Source: UBA4582 sp047630175 (GTDB lineage: Bacteria > Pseudomonadota > Gammaproteobacteria > Pseudomonadales > Azotimanducaceae). Taken from it: DNA of 64,000 nucleotides. The first letter of the stretch is position 1. Every line of letters begins with the position of its first letter. Position numbers and translations under genes: made by a program. This document shows, in pieces, positions 1 through 8,411 of the stretch. The notes under the pieces were generated by a model. It had not been told where the DNA came from. It saw only the letters and a program-made list of their open reading frames with translations, and ran no database searches. The DNA is taken from positions 28,078 to 92,077 of the forward strand of contig JBLHVI010000010.1 of assembly GCA_047630175.1 (NCBI GenBank), given 5' to 3'.

Positions 1-69
1 GCTGGTTTTTCAGTGTCTTATCGGCATAAGCCAACCTCGCTGTTGACTGGCGGCCGGATAAATCTCTGA
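1..69 (+). CDS. 3' end of an upstream gene (partial, uncertain)
   Basis: Frame 1 is open from the window edge to a TGA at 67-69 and gives 22 residues ending in GGRINL. A strong terminator starts 17 nt later, which is what one expects after the end of a plus-strand gene. The fragment is too short to assign to a family, so this is only a likely gene tail. Confidence 0.3.
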   Translation, partial: AGFSVSYRHKPTSLLTGGRINL

Positions 70-85
70 ACTGAATTTTTGCGAT

Positions 86-114
86 AAAAAAGGGGAGCTA
101 AGCTCCCCTTTTTT
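86..114. terminator. bidirectional rho-independent terminator
   Basis: A run of six A, a GGGGAG / CTCCCC stem around a CTAAG loop, then a run of T. The A and T tracts also pair, giving a stem of about 12 bp that works on either strand. It separates the plus-strand gene tail at the window edge from pntB, which ends at 177 on the minus strand. Confidence 0.85.
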
Positions 115-176
115 ATTTACCGCCAGTTATGAGCGTTCTTCACTGAGGGTGACAACCGCCAATTAATGTAGGCCTG

Positions 177-1616
177 TTAAGAGCCAAACTCAGAGACAAT
201 ACCACCAATCGAAGCTTTTGCGTCACCGAACAACATTCGCGTGTTTTCACCAAAAAACAGCGGATTATCGACACCGGAGAAGCCCGATGCCATAGATCGT
301 TTTAAAACAAACACGGTGCGCGCTTTATCGACATTGATGATGGGCATGCCGTAGATAGGACTATCTGGGTCAGTACGCGCGCTAGGATTAACCACGTCAT
401 TAGCGCCAATGACGATTGCGACATCGACATTTTCTATGCGCGGGTTAATCTCGTCCATTTCTAGTAGTTGCTCATAAGGCACATCGGCCTCGGCTAACAA
501 CACATTCATATGGCCGGGCATACGACCGGCGACAGGGTGGATGGCGTAAGTGACTTCGGCGCCGTTCTTTTCCAGAATCTCACCGAGTTCTTTGACCACA
601 TGCTGCGCTTGCGCGACGGCCATACCGTAGCCCGGAACAAAGCAAACATTATTGGCAGCTTCCAGAATATAGTAGGCGTCTTGCACGGATATAGGCTTGA
701 CTTCGCCCTCAATAGCTTTGCCTTGCTTGACCGTACTAAAGCCGCTAAAGAGCACATTGGTGAGTGAGCGGTTCATGGCTTTGCACATGATGTTTGTCAG
801 GATGATGCCGCTGGCGCCGACTAACGATCCTGCAACGATGAGGATGTTGTTGCCGATCGCAAATCCAGCCGCGCAAGCAGCAATGCCCGAATAACTGTTG
901 AGCAAGGAGATGACCACGGGCATGTCCGCTCCGCCGATAGGAATCACAACCATAATACCGAGCAGCAAAGACAAACCGAGCACCGTATAAAACCAGATGG
1001 AATCTGGTGCCGGCGTTAACACAAGCATCACACTGGCGCCCAACAATGCCAGTAGCAGCAGGCTATTAACAATACGCTGGCCGGTAAAGACTATAGCACC
1101 ACTGCCAATCTTCTCGCTGAGTTTGCCATAGGCGATTAGGCTACCCGTGACGGTAATACCACCGATTAATATGGCAAGAATGACGGTTATGGCGGTGAAC
1201 GCTGAAATAGCCTGTGGCGCTGCGCCACTGATAGACGACACTTTCGCCGCCAGACCCGCCATTGCGCTCGCGTCAATGCTGGCGCTGGTGCCGTATAACG
1301 CAGCCCAACCGACCAGCAGGCTCGCAGCGCCACCGGAACTGTTGAACAAGGCAACCATCTCAGGCATTGAGGTCATCTCCACCATGCGTGCGGCAACGCC
1401 ACCCACCAGTGCACCGATGACCAACCCTATGATGATCCATTGGAACGACACAATACCTTGATCTGTTAGGCCGGCGACAACAGCAATCAACATGCCGATT
1501 GACGACAGCATATTGCCCTTACGTGCCGTGGCTGGAGAGCCGAGCATTTTCAAACCATAGATAAAGAAAATCGCCGAAACGATATAAGACATATTAGCAA
1601 TTAGCTCAATAGTCAT
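177..1616 (-). CDS. pntB: NAD(P) transhydrogenase subunit beta
   Basis: This is the beta subunit of the proton-translocating transhydrogenase, which moves hydride from NADH to NADP+ at the expense of the proton gradient. The 479 residues are of family length. Residues 1 to about 290 are hydrophobic and form the multi-helix membrane domain II. The C-terminal third is the NADP-binding domain III, with GYGMAVAQAQ at about 329-338 and VVNPSA at about 412. The start overlaps the end of pntAB by 4 nt (1613-1616), so translation is probably coupled. It is the last gene of the operon and ends before the terminator at 86-114. Confidence 0.95.
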   Translation of the reverse strand: MTIELIANMSYIVSAIFFIYGLKMLGSPATARKGNMLSSIGMLIAVVAGLTDQGIVSFQWIIIGLVIGALVGGVAARMVEMTSMPEMVALFNSSGGAASLLVGWAALYGTSASIDASAMAGLAAKVSSISGAAPQAISAFTAITVILAILIGGITVTGSLIAYGKLSEKIGSGAIVFTGQRIVNSLLLLALLGASVMLVLTPAPDSIWFYTVLGLSLLLGIMVVIPIGGADMPVVISLLNSYSGIAACAAGFAIGNNILIVAGSLVGASGIILTNIMCKAMNRSLTNVLFSGFSTVKQGKAIEGEVKPISVQDAYYILEAANNVCFVPGYGMAVAQAQHVVKELGEILEKNGAEVTYAIHPVAGRMPGHMNVLLAEADVPYEQLLEMDEINPRIENVDVAIVIGANDVVNPSARTDPDSPIYGMPIINVDKARTVFVLKRSMASGFSGVDNPLFFGENTRMLFGDAKASIGGIVSEFGS

Positions 1617-1903
1617 TTTTTGCCTCCTGTCTTACTCTTGAACATCGCAAGCATACGGTCGGTGACCATGTAGCCGCCGACAACATTAATTGTTGCAAGC
1701 GCTACGGCGATGCAACCTAGAATATTTGCCATCTCAGAATTAGCAATACCTGCAGAGATAAATGCCCCTGCCAGCGTAATGCCTGATATCGCATTAGCAC
1801 CTGACATTAACGGCGTATGCAAGGTTGCTGGCACCTTGGCGATAAGTTCAAAGCCGAGAAAAATCGACAGAATTAGAATAAAGGTAAGAAATACAATATC
1901 CAT
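1613..1903 (-). CDS. pntAB: NAD(P) transhydrogenase subunit alpha, membrane part
   Basis: A 96-residue membrane protein with about three to four helices and the typical segment around KVPATLHTPLMSGANAISG. It is the C-terminal membrane part of PntA encoded as a separate gene, as in Rhodospirillum rubrum and other organisms with the three-gene form. In enterobacteria the same segment is fused to the NAD-binding domain. It sits between pntAA (13 nt away) and pntB (4-nt overlap). Confidence 0.93.
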   Translation of the reverse strand: MDIVFLTFILILSIFLGFELIAKVPATLHTPLMSGANAISGITLAGAFISAGIANSEMANILGCIAVALATINVVGGYMVTDRMLAMFKSKTGGKK

Positions 1904-1916
1904 GTGATGTTCCCCG

Positions 1917-3050
1917 TTAGTTTCTTAAGTTTTTGATGGCTGCATTGACGAGTTCACCATCGTGAGTGATAACACACCCCTTAAGAATGTCGTCTTCCAG
2001 ATCAAGATTAAAGGTCTTGGCTTCGGTATCCCAGTATTCGCTGACTAAATTAAACAGGTTAGACGAATACATTTGGCTCGCGTCGCGCGCAACCTCTGAT
2101 GGCAGGTTAGCAACGCCAATGATCGATACACCGTTAATATTGACCGTCTCGCCAGCAACAGAACCTTCGACGTTACCGCCTGACTCAACCGCCATATCGA
2201 CAATCACGCCACCAGGCTTCATGGCTTCGACCATATCGCGGGTTATAATGCGTGGTGCTCGTCGACCAAATAGCTGGGCGGTGGTGATGACGATGTCTGA
2301 CTGGCTAATAATATCCTTCATGCCGAGTCGCTGTAGTTCAAGTTGTTCCGGGGTGAGTTCCTTGGCATAGCCGTCTGCAGTTTGTCCCATTTCGCCCAAA
2401 TCAATGTGCACGAATTTTGCGCCCACCGACTGAACTTGTTCGGCGACGACAGGACGCGTATCAAATGCTTCAACCTTTGCACCTAAACGTTTAGCCGTTG
2501 CGATGGCCTGCAGGCCAGCAACACCCGCGCCGATAACAAATACGCGGGCAGGACTTAATGTGCCTGCAGGGGTCATCATCATCGGCAGAATGCGGTCGAG
2601 TTTACTGGCTGCCAGCATAACCATGGCATACCCTGCCAAGTTCGCTTGAGAACTCAAGGCATCCATCTTCTGGGCGCGAGTCGTACGAGGAATCATCTCC
2701 ATGCTAATCGCTGACACGCCCTGGCTGGTCATGGCGTCGACCAGCGAGGCTTCGTTGTAGGGATCAAGATAGCTGATATGAATAGCGCCACGCTTAATTT
2801 TGCTGATGTCGTCAAGCGCAGGCTTGCTGACACGCAATAAGATATCGGCACTACCCAATAATGCGTCACGATCAACTGATAGGGTTGCCCCAGCTACAGT
2901 GAAGTCGCTATCAGCAAATCCCGCCTTAAGGCCAGCACCTGATTCGATGACGACCTCGAAGCCAGCATGTACAAGTTTTTTTACGGCATCGGGTATCAAC
3001 GCAACACGACGTTCGTCAGCGTGCGTTTCCGATGGAACGGCTATTTGCAT
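1917..3050 (-). CDS. pntAA: NAD(P) transhydrogenase subunit alpha, NAD-binding part
   Basis: This is the soluble domain I of transhydrogenase, which binds NAD(H). A Rossmann motif (GAGVAG) is at about 174-180 and the N terminus (AVPSE, DERRVALIP) is typical of the alanine dehydrogenase/PntA family. The start is the ATG at 3050; a TTG two codons upstream is less likely. At about 377 residues it matches the split alpha1 subunit. It is the first gene of pntAA-pntAB-pntB. About 160 nt upstream separate it from the SDR gene, enough for its own promoter. Confidence 0.94.
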   Translation of the reverse strand: MQIAVPSETHADERRVALIPDAVKKLVHAGFEVVIESGAGLKAGFADSDFTVAGATLSVDRDALLGSADILLRVSKPALDDISKIKRGAIHISYLDPYNEASLVDAMTSQGVSAISMEMIPRTTRAQKMDALSSQANLAGYAMVMLAASKLDRILPMMMTPAGTLSPARVFVIGAGVAGLQAIATAKRLGAKVEAFDTRPVVAEQVQSVGAKFVHIDLGEMGQTADGYAKELTPEQLELQRLGMKDIISQSDIVITTAQLFGRRAPRIITRDMVEAMKPGGVIVDMAVESGGNVEGSVAGETVNINGVSIIGVANLPSEVARDASQMYSSNLFNLVSEYWDTEAKTFNLDLEDDILKGCVITHDGELVNAAIKNLRN

Positions 3051-3212
3051 AAACAACCCCAGAGCATTAGTCGGTAGTTAGAGTAAGTGGTTTGTTTTCA
3101 CGCACCGTTGCTTCGATGTCACGAAGAGTTTTCTTCGCACAAAGATATAGAGGAGCGCAAACTAACATGATCAATAGTGGTTATCTAATAAATTTGGTCC
3201 TTTGATGGCGCC

Positions 3213-3983
3213 TTATGCGCTAAACCCATGATCCACAACCAATTCACTGGCATTGACGTAGCGCGATTCATCGGACGCCAAGTACAGTACACCGTTAGCG
3301 ATATCCACTGCTTGACCAAGAACCCCTCCGGGTACTGCTGCCGCGGCAATGTCTTCGACGTCGGTATGATTTTCACCAGTGGCAGCGCCCATTTTCTGCC
3401 AGATAGCAGTTTCGATGATGCCTGGGTGGATTGAGTTTACACGTACGCCATTACCCAGCTCGATACACTCGCGAGCGACGGATTTGCTGAGTAGGCGTAC
3501 ACCACCCTTAGTCATCGCGTAGGCAGACAAGCCCGGCGCGGCCTTGAGCCCGGCAACCGATGAAACATTGATCACCGATCCGCCGCCAGTGGCCGCGATA
3601 ATTGGTATAGCATGCTTAAGACCTAGAAAAACGCCGTCAAGGTTCACCGCATTTTGTTGGTGGAAGTCAGCCAGAGTCATTTCAAAAATAGGCACTTGCA
3701 GTGCAATCCCTGCATTGTTGACCAGAATATCAAGACCATCGTGAAGCTGCTGCACCTGTTTTAACACAGCGACCCACTCGGCTTCGCGGGTGACATCATG
3801 ATGTAGGTAAGTCGCAGTACCCCCCTGGGCACTGATGGCTTCGGCCGTGCTCATGCCAATTTCGTCGACTACGTCAGTGATGATTACTAGTGCGCCTTCA
3901 GCGGCTAGCCGTTCAGCGCAGGCGCGCCCAATACCCATGGCACCGCCAGTGATTAATGCAACTTTTTTTTCGACTCTACCCAT
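3213..3983 (-). CDS. SDR family oxidoreductase
   Basis: A classical short-chain dehydrogenase of 256 residues. The cofactor motif TGGAMGIG is at 12-19, NNAG at 89-92, and the catalytic set is Ser141/142, Tyr155 and Lys159 (YAMTK). An acidic residue after the second strand (ITDVVD) suggests NAD(H) preference. Similarity is to the cyclopentanol / 3-alpha(20-beta)-hydroxysteroid dehydrogenase type, but the substrate cannot be read from the sequence. A good ribosome site (GAGAGG) lies 8 nt before the ATG. It stands alone on its strand, upstream of pntAA. Confidence 0.85.
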   Translation of the reverse strand: MGRVEKKVALITGGAMGIGRACAERLAAEGALVIITDVVDEIGMSTAEAISAQGGTATYLHHDVTREAEWVAVLKQVQQLHDGLDILVNNAGIALQVPIFEMTLADFHQQNAVNLDGVFLGLKHAIPIIAATGGGSVINVSSVAGLKAAPGLSAYAMTKGGVRLLSKSVARECIELGNGVRVNSIHPGIIETAIWQKMGAATGENHTDVEDIAAAAVPGGVLGQAVDIANGVLYLASDESRYVNASELVVDHGFSA

Positions 3984-4266
3984 TACTGTGTCCTCTCAGG
4001 CTTTGCCTGGCGATTAATTATTATTAGTTGACCAGATCCCATTGACACATCCCCCTGCGAAGCATTTTTTGCAATGCGTGCTAGAAAATAGCGCGGGTGA
4101 ATAGTGCCCAACTGCAAACGTATTTAACAGCGCTAAAGTGAGGTGTGTTTGAAAAACTGAACCGCAAACGTTTTGATTGTCATCTGGTACACTGCTAACC
4201 AGCGTGTAAAGCAGCATGTGAGCCGCCTCAGCGCGAGGCTCTGACATCAACTGGGATAAGCCCACC

Positions 4267-6444
4267 ATGACCCGTATTACAAAGCCTGTAGGGCAAACTT
4301 GGCGAATGCTGCTGGTGTTTTGCCTAATAAATCTGTGTGCGCCTATGCTGCTAGCGGTTGAGCCTTTAGCGCAGGCGAGTACAGGCGATCGTAGCAACGT
4401 TCAGATCAGCTTGATCAGTGAAGTCACCGCGATAGCCCCAGGTGAGCCATTTTGGGTGCTACTACGTCAGAAAATCCGCCCTGGGTGGCATACCTACTGG
4501 CGTAATCCCGGCGATTCGGGCGCACCTACCGAGATCGACTGGGAATTGCCTGCAGGTTTCACCGCAGGCGATATCCAGTGGCCTTTTCCTGAGCGCATCG
4601 CCTACGGTCCCTTGATGAATTTCGGCTACAGCGACGAGGTGCTTTATCCGGTGTTGATCACGCCACCTGCTAGCCTGACGAATGAAGCGATAGAAATGCG
4701 TGCGCGCGTGGGTTGGCTGGTATGCGCGGATATCTGTATTCCGGAAGACGCGATTGTTTCGCTGACGTTGCCTACCGCGACCGGGCCCAGCGCGAATGTA
4801 AAGGCCCCCATTGGTGCCGTTAATCAGTCACTGTTTCAGCAGGCCAGACAGCGTGTGCCTGCAGATGCTGGGTTCAGCGCTAGTTGGGCTATTAAAGGGA
4901 CGCACGTGATTGTTAGCATTCCCGCTATGGGTGGCGATGCTGACCAAGTCGAATCTGTTCAATATTTTCCTTATCGCGATGGTGTGATTGACAACCCGGC
5001 CCCGCAGATCCTAACACTGAATCGTCAGGGTTTGACCTTGACGCTCGAGCAGGGATGGGATTTTAGCGAGACAGCGTCTATGCAGGGCATAATTATCGTG
5101 CGTGAACAAGTTGGTTCAGGCATTGATAAACGTCTGGTGGCCAGTGCTTTCACGATTAGTCCCACATTGATAGGCACGCAACCGCCATCAACGGCGTCAG
5201 AGATTACCGTGATTAGCGCCATGTTTTTCGCGTTTCTTGGGGGGGTAATTCTTAATTTGATGCCCTGTGTGTTCCCCGTGTTGTCCATTAAAATACTGTC
5301 ATTGGTTCAGCAACTGGGCGCAGACACTGGCAAGGTTCGTGCGCATGGCTGGGTCTACCTGATTGGCGTGGTCCTGAGCTTCATGTTAATAGCAGGCTTG
5401 TTGATCGGATTGCGCGCCGGTGGGGCGCAAATCGGCTGGGGCTTCCAGCTGCAGTCGCCCTGGGTTATAGGACTGCTGGTATACCTTTTCTTTTTAATCG
5501 GTTTGAACCTGTCGGGTTACTTCGAGATCGGCGCCTCGATGATGGGTATTGGTGAGTCGCTTGTGAAGCGACAGGGCTATACCGGCTCGTTTTTGACCGG
5601 TGTGTTAGCTACCGTGGTCGCTGCACCATGCACCGCACCGTTGATGGCGTCTGCTGTAGGTTTCGCCCTGACGCAGTCTAACGTGGTCGCACTGACAATA
5701 TTTGCTTGTTTGGGTCTGGGCATGGCTGCGCCCTACGTAATCCTGTGTTATTCGCCAGCACTATTGAAAGCGCTGCCACGTCCCGGTAACTGGATGGTCA
5801 GCTTCAAGGAGTTTTTGGCGTTTCCTATGTATGCGACTGCTGTTTGGCTGGTTTGGGTGTTAACCCAACAAGCAGGCTCTGCTGGTGTGCTAGGGGTCCT
5901 TGGCGGCGTGCTTATTTTGGTATTTGCGATCTGGTTAACCCGAGATGTGCAGGGCGGTTTGCTCAAGCGGCGCTTGCAGATATCACTGGCACTGGCGGCG
6001 AGCGTCATTGCCTTCGCGTTGCCATTTCAGTTCTCCGCTGGCGCTGGCGAGGCGACCATCCGCGTTGAGAGTGCGAACGACCTTCGCGCAAAGGGATATG
6101 CGGGTCCTGACTATGCTGCCTACAGTCCGACAGTCTTATCGAACATGCGCGCGCAGGGACCGGTGTTTGTTAATTTGACTGCCGCTTGGTGCATTACCTG
6201 CAAAGTAAATGAGGCTGTGGCGCTGGATCGAGTGGCTGTACGCACGGCATTTGAGGCAGCCGATGTACAATATCTTAAGGGTGACTGGACGAATGAGGAC
6301 CCCGATATTACGCGTCTGCTTGAATCGTATGGGCGCAGCGGGGTGCCGCTTTACTTGCTCTTTTCAGACATGCAAGGACAGGCCACTGTGCTACCTCAAA
6401 TACTTACTGAAGGGATAGTGCTTGACGCACTGGCGCGCCTTTAG
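4267..6444 (+). CDS. DsbD/ScsB-type thiol:disulfide interchange protein
   Basis: This inner-membrane protein passes electrons from cytoplasmic thioredoxin to periplasmic partners. The 725 residues contain a signal segment (about 12-37), a periplasmic immunoglobulin-like domain with Cys153 and Cys157 (WLVCADICIPE), and a membrane domain from about 312. That membrane domain has the paired cysteines Cys334 (LMPCVFPV) and Cys455 (AAPCTAP). A C-terminal thioredoxin-like domain carries CITC at 642-645. The CxxxC in the N domain fits the ScsB-like branch rather than E. coli DsbD. All three cysteine pairs are present, so it should be active. It faces the small redox gene at 6560-6901. Confidence 0.88.
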   Translation: MTRITKPVGQTWRMLLVFCLINLCAPMLLAVEPLAQASTGDRSNVQISLISEVTAIAPGEPFWVLLRQKIRPGWHTYWRNPGDSGAPTEIDWELPAGFTAGDIQWPFPERIAYGPLMNFGYSDEVLYPVLITPPASLTNEAIEMRARVGWLVCADICIPEDAIVSLTLPTATGPSANVKAPIGAVNQSLFQQARQRVPADAGFSASWAIKGTHVIVSIPAMGGDADQVESVQYFPYRDGVIDNPAPQILTLNRQGLTLTLEQGWDFSETASMQGIIIVREQVGSGIDKRLVASAFTISPTLIGTQPPSTASEITVISAMFFAFLGGVILNLMPCVFPVLSIKILSLVQQLGADTGKVRAHGWVYLIGVVLSFMLIAGLLIGLRAGGAQIGWGFQLQSPWVIGLLVYLFFLIGLNLSGYFEIGASMMGIGESLVKRQGYTGSFLTGVLATVVAAPCTAPLMASAVGFALTQSNVVALTIFACLGLGMAAPYVILCYSPALLKALPRPGNWMVSFKEFLAFPMYATAVWLVWVLTQQAGSAGVLGVLGGVLILVFAIWLTRDVQGGLLKRRLQISLALAASVIAFALPFQFSAGAGEATIRVESANDLRAKGYAGPDYAAYSPTVLSNMRAQGPVFVNLTAAWCITCKVNEAVALDRVAVRTAFEAADVQYLKGDWTNEDPDITRLLESYGRSGVPLYLLFSDMQGQATVLPQILTEGIVLDALARL

Positions 6445-6453
6445 CGTCGCAGC

Positions 6454-6488
6454 GCCTCTGACCCAAACGGGTTGCTTGGGTTAGAGGC
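6454..6488. terminator. stem-loop between convergent genes
   Basis: Arms GCCTCTGACCCAA (6454-6466) and TTGGGTTAGAGGC (6476-6488) pair over 13 positions with one G-T wobble, around a 9-nt loop. It starts 9 nt after the stop of the DsbD-like gene and lies before the stop of the convergent small gene. No T run follows on either strand, so it may act as an RNA 3'-end stabiliser rather than a textbook intrinsic terminator. Confidence 0.6.
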
Positions 6489-6559
6489 ACGATCACCACG
6501 TGTAGCGTCAATGATCCTGTATGGCGATTAGCCGTTTTAACAACGGTTCTGTGTTCTTA

Positions 6560-6901
6560 TTAGCACAGCTGCGTTTCAAACACGCCTTGGTCAAATCCAA
6601 CTATCAGCGTTTTGCCGATTCTTAGCGTCGGTGCTCTTAGATTACCGGTTGGTCCCAGCATAATATCAATGGCATCCTGCCCAGCACCCTTACCGGCCTT
6701 CAACGTGGTGATCTTTTTGCCCTTGATGGCAATCAGTTCGCTCGCTTCGTCCAACAATGCTCTCGCATCACTGGCCTGTAGTTTTTTGCTGGCAGGCATC
6801 GTGGCCTTGACAGCGATCTCACGGGTCTCCAGAAACCTGGCGACTTTAGTGCAAGTAGTTCAGCCACCGCGGTAGTAGTACCAGTCTATGGATGTTGGCA
6901 T
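6560..6901 (-). CDS. ArsC/thioredoxin-like small protein with in-frame UGA (putative selenoprotein)
   Basis: Read through one in-frame TGA (6860-6862), this frame gives 113 residues. It begins MPTSIDWYYYRGG, then Sec14-T-T-Cys17, and ends with the conserved-looking segment GPTGNLRAPTLRIGKTLIVGF. This matches the small ArsC/Spx-like family in which the UGA position is normally the first Cys of a CxxC pair. The ATG at 6901 has an AGGA 7 nt upstream. A SECIS-type hairpin follows the UGA (6825-6844). Coding character continues on both sides of the TGA, and no ATG-started frame avoiding it would keep the active site. A shorter reading from an internal ATG at 6799 would lack the redox motif. No selenocysteine machinery is visible in the window. 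The alternative is a nonsense mutation. Confidence 0.8.
6825..6844 (-). promoter_or_regulatory. putative bacterial SECIS element
   Basis: On the minus strand, 15 nt after the UGA, GTCGCCAG pairs with CTGGAGAC around a GTTT tetraloop: seven pairs and one G/A mismatch. The apical loop starts 24 nt after the UGA and its first base is G. Known bacterial SECIS elements have an apical loop about 16-37 nt after the UGA with a G among its first two bases. The fit is read by eye; no folding energy was computed. Confidence 0.75.
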
Positions 6902-7031
6902 GGGCATTTCCTGTCTTTAGGCGTGTGCGTTAAATTGACGGGTTAAGCATCAGCATTATCCCGCCAAATTCCTATTTATCTAACGATATTTCTTCGATCA
7001 CTCGCATGTTCTTTTGGCAAGCAACGCAGGT

Positions 7032-7451
7032 TTAATCCAATCGTGCGGCTGCTTGACCCGTTAGCACCTTAGTGCCGGCCTCATCGGTAGTGACCACCTC
7101 CAATTCAGCAATTTTGGTACCATTTTCCTCAACTATCGCCGTGACCGTCGCCGTGGCCGTTAAGGTTGCACCGGGAAAAACTTGGGATGTGAACCGCACG
7201 CCAAAACGTGTCAGTCGGCCATCGCCCACATAGTTTGTGAGCATTCTGCCCGTCATACCCATTGTCAGCATGCCATGAGCAAAAACTGATGGGTAACCGG
7301 CTTTCTGTGTCGTATACACCTCATCTGAATGCAAAGGGTTGTAGTCTCCTGAGGCACCGGCGTATTGAACTATCTGCGTACGAGATAGGTTACGGCAGAC
7401 TTCTTCGGTGAACGTGTCGCCCACTTTTACGTTACTGGCTTGTAATGTCAT
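7032..7451 (-). CDS. MaoC-like dehydratase (catalytic subunit)
   Basis: A 139-residue hot-dog-fold protein with the hydratase-2 motif around Asp36 and His41 (GDYNPLHSDE) and the downstream segment FAHGMLTMG. In the family this Asp/His pair adds or removes water from enoyl/3-hydroxyacyl thioesters. AGGAG lies 6 nt before the ATG. It is 9 nt downstream of the other MaoC-type gene, and the two very probably form a heterodimer like mycobacterial HadB with HadA or HadC. Confidence 0.85.
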   Translation of the reverse strand: MTLQASNVKVGDTFTEEVCRNLSRTQIVQYAGASGDYNPLHSDEVYTTQKAGYPSVFAHGMLTMGMTGRMLTNYVGDGRLTRFGVRFTSQVFPGATLTATATVTAIVEENGTKIAELEVVTTDEAGTKVLTGQAAARLD

Positions 7452-7460
7452 CTGCTGCTC

Positions 7461-7982
7461 CTAGGCCTTATTGGCGCTTTCATCAGTACTGGTGGCGGGT
7501 CGCTCGGTACGCACACCGAGGCTGGTGGCAGTAACGATGAGTTCACCTGTTTGATCATGATACTCAGTGACCGTTTCGCTGAACGACAGATTGCCACCGC
7601 GCTTGCCTTCTTTTTCCCAAGACTTTCCAGGTTTCGTTGTTGCTATAAGTGTGTCACCGGCTTTCAACGGCTGGTGATAAACATAGTGTTGTTCAGCATG
7701 CAATCCACCACTGCTCGCACTACTGCCACCATTGCCAGCACGTGGGGATAATCCCGTCGCTTCCTTAGCTGAACCAAACCATTCTTCGCCAATTTTTGGG
7801 CGCAAAAAATAATTGGGATCGAACTGGGCACTTGCTTGAACAAAGGTCGGCGGCGCAATAACCGCACCAACCTGTGTTTTCGCGGCGTGATCTGCATCGT
7901 AGTAGATGGGATTTGCATCGCCGATTGCACGGGCAAACATCATGATATGCCCAGCTTCAATAGGAAATTTTTCTGCTGCCAT
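7461..7982 (-). CDS. MaoC N-terminal-type dehydratase (partner subunit)
   Basis: A 173-residue FAS1-type dehydratase domain protein. The region matching the hydratase motif reads GDANPIYYD, with Tyr where catalytic members have His, so this subunit probably binds the acyl chain and does not catalyse. A strong ribosome site (AAGGAG) lies 6 nt before the ATG. It is the first gene of the two-gene operon, with 9 nt to the catalytic partner. The substrate could be an acyl-CoA or acyl-ACP 3-hydroxy thioester; the sequence does not decide. Confidence 0.82.
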   Translation of the reverse strand: MAAEKFPIEAGHIMMFARAIGDANPIYYDADHAAKTQVGAVIAPPTFVQASAQFDPNYFLRPKIGEEWFGSAKEATGLSPRAGNGGSSASSGGLHAEQHYVYHQPLKAGDTLIATTKPGKSWEKEGKRGGNLSFSETVTEYHDQTGELIVTATSLGVRTERPATSTDESANKA

Positions 7983-8411
7983 AGTACTCTCCTTTTAGAT
8001 TGCGTTTGGCGGGTATTAAACCAAACGTGCATACACGTGCAAGGTATCGACACAAGGATGCTATCGTCAAGTAGTTTGAGGATTAGAGTCGGATCGCTGT
8101 GAACTTCTGGCTAAGTTCTGGTTAACGTTTTGTTGACTGCAGCTATGTTGAATTGACGCATATAAAAAGCTATTTGAGCTTGCCGGTTCGACATCACCGC
8201 GTTACTATAAACGTCCTTTTTTGAATACCAGTCAGCACCCAATGCCGTGGCCAATGTCGACATTTGACACTAACCTTTGGGTTCAAGCTTTCGGACTATT
8301 GAACGTCAATAGATTTACGAAGGCGCAGCAGGCGCACATGCCGGTAAGGCTGAAAAGGCATGTTGGTAGAAATAAAAAGAATTAACGTGACTTGCAGGAA
8401 AACCAGTCGTT
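7983..8411. other. intergenic region with two small inverted repeats
   Basis: No gene recognised in these 429 nt between divergent genes; it should hold promoters for both. Two inverted repeats are visible: GTTCAA (8281-8286) with TTGAAC (8299-8304), and ACATGCC (8336-8342) with GGCATGT (8357-8363). The second lies 49 nt before the transposase start and could be a REP-like palindrome recognised by that enzyme, but no further copies were found by eye. Confidence 0.5.

Noticed and set aside
4014..4397. 127-codon frame on the minus strand overlapping the start of the DsbD-like gene
   Set aside because: It overlaps the coding N terminus of a clear gene, has no ribosome site and resembles no protein; it is a shadow frame.
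6560..6799. 79-codon gene starting at the internal ATG
   Set aside because: It would begin after the redox motif and lacks a ribosome site. The longer reading through UGA, with its own AGGA and SECIS-like hairpin, explains the region better.
8150..8230. tRNA-like GGTTCGA
   Set aside because: No cloverleaf or acceptor stem can be formed around it.
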